Below are positions 61,172 through 64,000 of a stretch of DNA of 64,000 bases, in pieces. The notes beneath the pieces are model-generated. The model ran no database searches. It was not told where the DNA came from and saw only the letters and a list, made by a program, of their open reading frames with translations. A program made the position numbers and the translations under genes. The stretch comes from Rhizobium esperanzae (GTDB lineage Bacteria; Pseudomonadota; Alphaproteobacteria; Rhizobiales; Rhizobiaceae): NCBI RefSeq assembly GCF_002204185.1, contig NZ_MXPU01000022.1, positions 32,744 to 96,743 on the forward strand, written 5' to 3'. The stretch's first letter is position 1. Every line of letters begins with the position of its first letter.

Positions 61172-61864
61172 TCAGTGGCGCACGAGCGAAAGCGGCTTGC
61201 CGCCTTCCTCTCTGGACTTGTCGAAATTGCCGTCGGCGCGCATGTCGAAGCTGAGCGACGAACCATCATGGCTCATCAACGTCAGCCCGAAACCGTTGAT
61301 ATTCCATACGACGAGCTTGAGCCTGGCGACATTGGCGGCGCAGTCTGCGGAAAGCGACAAGGGCGCGTGGCCGTCCGCATCGATGGTGCCGTCGAGTGTC
61401 ACGCTGCAGAGTTCTTCGCCGCCCGGTCTTTGCATCGCCCATGTCCCGGCAAGGCCCCTGAAGGTCGGCAGGCGATCGACACCATCGGGTGCGGAGAGCA
61501 GCAGCAGCGGTGTTTCGTCTTCCGTTTTCATCGGCGAATCCTCATTCTCGACGAAACGGGCGATGACCTTGCGCGTCGGATCGATCAGGATGAGGCCGCC
61601 ATTGCCGTTGAAATTCCAGGCAGCGGCTTCGGCAAGCGATGGCAGCGGCTTGGAACAATGGTCCTGGCCCGAGAGCGAATAGCCGCCGATCGCAAGGTCG
61701 GTTTCGAGCGTCAGCCGGCATCCGGCGCGTCCGTTTTCGGGCGCGACCAGATAGGTTCCCGCTTGCGCCCTGAGAATATCAGGATCGATATCCTGCGCCC
61801 CAGCCGGACCGCAGTCCAGCAGCATGGCTGCTGGAATTGTGAGCCGAAGCATGAAACCAATCAT
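61172..61864 (-). CDS. AprI/Inh-like protease-inhibitor family protein
   Basis: A 230-residue exported protein with a signal peptide (about 1-23, GAQ-DI). The mature part holds two similar beta-rich halves (about 30-115 and 125-230), each with a pair of cysteines spaced as in the AprI/Inh inhibitor fold (for example AGCRLTLE and DHCSK in the first half, ELCSVTLD and ADCAAN in the second). The second half has GTWAMQRPGGEELC, typical of the family. It may inhibit a periplasmic metalloprotease, but no such protease gene is nearby. Confidence 0.75.
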   Translation of the reverse strand: MIGFMLRLTIPAAMLLDCGPAGAQDIDPDILRAQAGTYLVAPENGRAGCRLTLETDLAIGGYSLSGQDHCSKPLPSLAEAAAWNFNGNGGLILIDPTRKVIARFVENEDSPMKTEDETPLLLLSAPDGVDRLPTFRGLAGTWAMQRPGGEELCSVTLDGTIDADGHAPLSLSADCAANVARLKLVVWNINGFGLTLMSHDGSSLSFDMRADGNFDKSREEGGKPLSLVRH

Positions 61865-61910
61865 CGCAATCCCCCTCTGCCGCGGCCCGTAAGCCGCTTT
61901 TAAGTCCAGC

Positions 61911-62801
61911 CTATGCCTTTAAGTAAAGCCGCGCGGCGTAGAGCGCGATCGCCGCGGCGTTCGATACGTTCAGCGATTTGATCGCGCCCGGCATGTCGAG
62001 GCGGGCAAGCGCCGTCACGGTCTCACGTGTCTTCTGCCTCAGCCCCTTGCCCTCCGAGCCGAGCACCAGCGCCACCTTGTCGCCTGAGAAGGTGCCTTCG
62101 AGCGGCGCCGGCCCTTCCGAATCGAGGCCGATGGTGGAGAAGCCGAGCTTGTGCAATTCGCCGAGCGCATCGGCGAGGTTGGTGATCTGTATATAAGGTA
62201 TCAGTTCCAGGGCGCCGGAGGCGGATTTGGCGAGCACGCCTGACTCGGTCGGGCTATGTCTCTGAGTGGTGATAACGGCCCCGGCATTGAAGGCGACGGC
62301 CGAGCGCATGATCGCGCCGACATTGTGCGGATCGGTGACCTGGTCGAGCACGAGCAGGAGAGGGCTGTCCTTTAGCGCTTCGAGCCGGCGCACCGGTAGC
62401 GGCCGCGTTTCCAGCATGACGCCCTGATGGATCGCCTCGGGACCGAGCACCTTGTCGATCTCGTGCGGCGAGACGATTTCGAAGGGAATGCCGAGCGTCT
62501 CGACGTCGATTTCCAGACGCGCGAGCGCATTCTGCGTCGTAAACAGCTTGATCTTCTTGCGCTCCGGATTGTCGAGAGCGGCGCGCACTGTATGCAGACC
62601 GTAGAGATATACCTGATCGGGCGCGAGCGCCGGCGGCTTCCAGTCCTCAGCCCCACGCCGGCGCTTCTGTGGCTGGGGTGTCGGGATCTCGCCGCGTTCG
62701 CGCTTGGCGTCGCGGTGGGCGCGCCTCAGATTGGCGTAGTGCGTATCCTTGGCGGATGGGTCTGTCGCGGCCTTGCCGCCGGATTTGTTGTCTTTGCTCA
62801 T
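61911..62801 (-). CDS. rlmB: 23S rRNA (guanosine-2'-O)-methyltransferase, RlmB/TrmH family
   Basis: SpoU-family 2'-O-ribose methyltransferase of 296 residues. A basic N-terminal extension (about 1-60) precedes the substrate-binding L30e-like domain (YLYGLHTVRAAL, about 66-140) and the SpoU knot domain with NVGAIMRSA, LVLGSEGKGL and NVSNAAAIALYAARL, which make the AdoMet site. The basic extension is usual in alphaproteobacterial members. tRNA-Tyr lies divergently beyond a 203-base spacer. Confidence 0.93.
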   Translation of the reverse strand: MSKDNKSGGKAATDPSAKDTHYANLRRAHRDAKRERGEIPTPQPQKRRRGAEDWKPPALAPDQVYLYGLHTVRAALDNPERKKIKLFTTQNALARLEIDVETLGIPFEIVSPHEIDKVLGPEAIHQGVMLETRPLPVRRLEALKDSPLLLVLDQVTDPHNVGAIMRSAVAFNAGAVITTQRHSPTESGVLAKSASGALELIPYIQITNLADALGELHKLGFSTIGLDSEGPAPLEGTFSGDKVALVLGSEGKGLRQKTRETVTALARLDMPGAIKSLNVSNAAAIALYAARLYLKA

Positions 62802-62903
62802 GCGGCTTTATAGCCATGGCGTTCGCGGCCGCATAGGCTTTCTTTCATGTGCCGGCTTTCGGCGGCGAATGAAATTTTTCGTGTTTTTTCCATTGTCATC
62901 GTG

Positions 62904-62932
62904 TTGACAGACGGAAATGCTCCGGTCATATA
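62904..62932 (+). promoter_or_regulatory. Strong sigma-70 promoter for tRNA-Tyr, tRNA-Gly and possibly tuf
   Basis: TTGACA (62904-62909), a 17-base spacer and CATATA (62927-62932), giving a start near 62940. This is about 65 bases upstream of tRNA-Tyr. There is no good terminator between the tRNAs and tuf, so the transcript may continue into tuf. Confidence 0.75.
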
Positions 62933-63004
62933 CGCGGCGCAGACGACGGGCGGCAACGCTTCGAAGTCTGACGAACTTGGTCTTCAAGATCCGGACGAAA
63001 AACT

Positions 63005-63089
63005 GGAGAGATGCCCGAGTGGTTAAAGGGGACGGACTGTAAATCCGTTGGCTCAGCCTACGTTGGTTCAAATCCAACTCTCTCCACCA
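63005..63089 (+). tRNA. tRNA-Tyr (anticodon GTA)
   Basis: An 85-base gene with a long variable arm, as expected for bacterial tRNA-Tyr. The acceptor GGAGAGA pairs with TCTCTCC, the anticodon stem GACGGA/TCCGTT carries loop CTGTAAA with anticodon GTA, the T-arm is GTTGGTTCAAATCCAAC, and CCA is encoded. It reads both Tyr codons. Confidence 0.96.
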
Positions 63090-63113
63090 TTCGTCATTGG
63101 ATCGGACCATCCC

Positions 63114-63187
63114 GCGGGTATAGCTCAATGGTAGAGCAGCAGCCTTCCAAGCTGAATACGCGGGTTCGATTCCCGCTACCCGCTCCA
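63114..63187 (+). tRNA. tRNA-Gly (anticodon TCC)
   Basis: A 74-base gene: acceptor GCGGGTA pairs with TACCCGC, anticodon stem CAGC/GCTG with loop CTTCCAA (anticodon TCC), T-arm CGGGTTCGATTCCCG, discriminator T and encoded CCA. It is 24 bases after tRNA-Tyr. tRNA-Tyr, tRNA-Gly and tuf in this order is a familiar bacterial arrangement. Confidence 0.96.
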
Positions 63188-63519
63188 GTCTCCCTTAAAA
63201 TCAATTGATGCGATCGCAGTCGCGGTCGTCGCGCACGCTGTTTCCAGTCGTGGGGGACGCCGACCGCTGTGCCGCAGGCGAGGGATCGTCAGTGGCCGCG
63301 GTTCATCCTTGGTAATCCGTGCGAATTTCCCTGGGATTCCAGCGATTTTTGGAGGGGCTGCGGCGAATCGCCTTGCAGGCGGCGAATTGTCTCCCATATG
63401 CGCTGTCACGCCAAGATTGGCGTCTGCAATTAAGTCTTGCGCAATTTCGCCGAAAGCCTTAAACGGCGGCACTAAACCGGTTCGCCGGGGCCACCATTTC
63501 GTTCACAGGAAGCATTCAA
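63188..63519 (+). other. Spacer between tRNA-Gly and tuf
   Basis: 332 bases without an ORF. A possible extra promoter is TTGCAG (63373-63378), 17 bases, ATATGC (63396-63401). CAGGA at 63506-63510 is the nearest ribosome-binding element to the tuf ATG, 9 bases upstream of it. No terminator is evident after tRNA-Gly, so tuf mRNA may also come from the upstream tRNA promoter. Confidence 0.5.
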
Positions 63520-64000
63520 ATGGCAAAGAGTAAGTTTGAGCGCAACAAGCCGCACGTCAACATTGGCACGATCGGCCACGTTGACCACGGCAAGACGTCT
63601 CTGACGGCAGCGATCACGAAGTACTTCGGTGAGTTCAAGGCGTACGACCAGATCGACGCGGCTCCGGAAGAGAAGGCCCGCGGCATCACCATCTCGACGG
63701 CACACGTCGAGTATGAGACGCCGGCCCGCCACTACGCGCACGTCGACTGCCCCGGCCACGCCGACTACGTGAAGAACATGATCACCGGTGCGGCGCAGAT
63801 GGACGGCGCGATCCTGGTTTGCTCGGCTGCTGACGGCCCGATGCCGCAGACGCGCGAACACATCCTGCTCGCCCGCCAGGTCGGCGTTCCGGCGATCGTT
63901 GTGTTCCTGAACAAGGTCGACCAGGTTGACGACGCCGAGCTTCTCGAGCTGGTCGAGCTCGAAGTTCGCGAGCTTCTGTCGTCCTACGACTTCCCGGGCG
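63520..64000 (+). CDS. tuf: Elongation factor Tu, 5' part
   Basis: GTPase that brings aminoacyl-tRNA to the ribosome; the first 160 codons are in the window and the gene runs off its end. The start [20 protein letters not shown] is typical of EF-Tu. The G1 loop GHVDHGKT, the switch region RGITIS, G3 DCPGHADY and G4 NKVD are visible and uninterrupted. Codon use is highly biased, as expected for a very abundant protein. Rhizobia often carry two copies; only this one is seen. Confidence 0.97.

Overview
The window is a GC-rich chromosomal segment from an alphaproteobacterium of the Rhizobiaceae, most likely Rhizobium (R. etli / R. leguminosarum group). I judge this from the complete 14-gene complex I operon with alphaproteobacterial accessory genes, the divK-pleD pair, a short ProS, a BirA without a DNA-binding domain, RNase E with a large insert in its S1 domain, LexA-type sites of the alphaproteobacterial GAAC-N7-GAAC form, and the protein sequences themselves. 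It is a core-genome region. I saw no prophage, insertion sequence, integron, rRNA operon or CRISPR array.

Layout. (1) 231-16481, + strand: nuoA to nuoN in canonical order, interrupted by a small exported protein between nuoD and nuoE and by a helix-hairpin-helix protein between nuoF and nuoG. NuoE carries the same helix-hairpin-helix domain as a C-terminal extension. birA, RNase J, methylmalonyl-CoA epimerase and a DUF1467 gene follow closely. (2) 19780-28181: an AT-rich intergenic region, proS, the lipoprotein-export pair lolC-lolD, a DUF5680 gene, then a 28-codon membrane-peptide gene and dnaE. The DUF5680/peptide interval carries two LexA-like boxes exactly 200 bp apart. (3) 28201-34487: L,D-transpeptidase, dinB (with its own LexA-like box), GNAT, HAD-like and DUF3572 genes, and the cell-cycle regulators divK-pleD. 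(4) 34488-35234: an intergenic region holding a candidate structured RNA. (5) 35235-46753, - strand: rpmG, MFS transporter, DUF983, rnr, topA, dprA, plsY, a catalytically degenerate pyrC and pyrB. (6) 46931-57744: AidB-like acyl-CoA dehydrogenase, an orphan VapB-like antitoxin, rne, then amiC, mrcA and prfB with a programmed +1 frameshift. (7) 57796-64000: hydrolase, putative lipoprotein, nadK, tRNA-Thr, a repeat-rich exported protein, a 52-residue membrane peptide, an AprI/Inh-like protein, rlmB, tRNA-Tyr, tRNA-Gly and the start of tuf.

The genes group into respiratory energy conversion (nuo), envelope construction (lol, mrcA, amiC, ldt, plsY), RNA turnover (rnj, rnr, rne), translation (proS, prfB, rpmG, tRNAs, tuf), DNA metabolism (dnaE, dinB, topA, dprA), pyrimidine synthesis (pyrBC) and polarity control (divK-pleD). 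The most interesting signals are the putative SOS-controlled membrane peptide beside dnaE, the non-catalytic PyrC paired with PyrB, the candidate structured RNA upstream of rpmG, the duplicated helix-hairpin-helix domain in the complex I operon and the orphan antitoxin.
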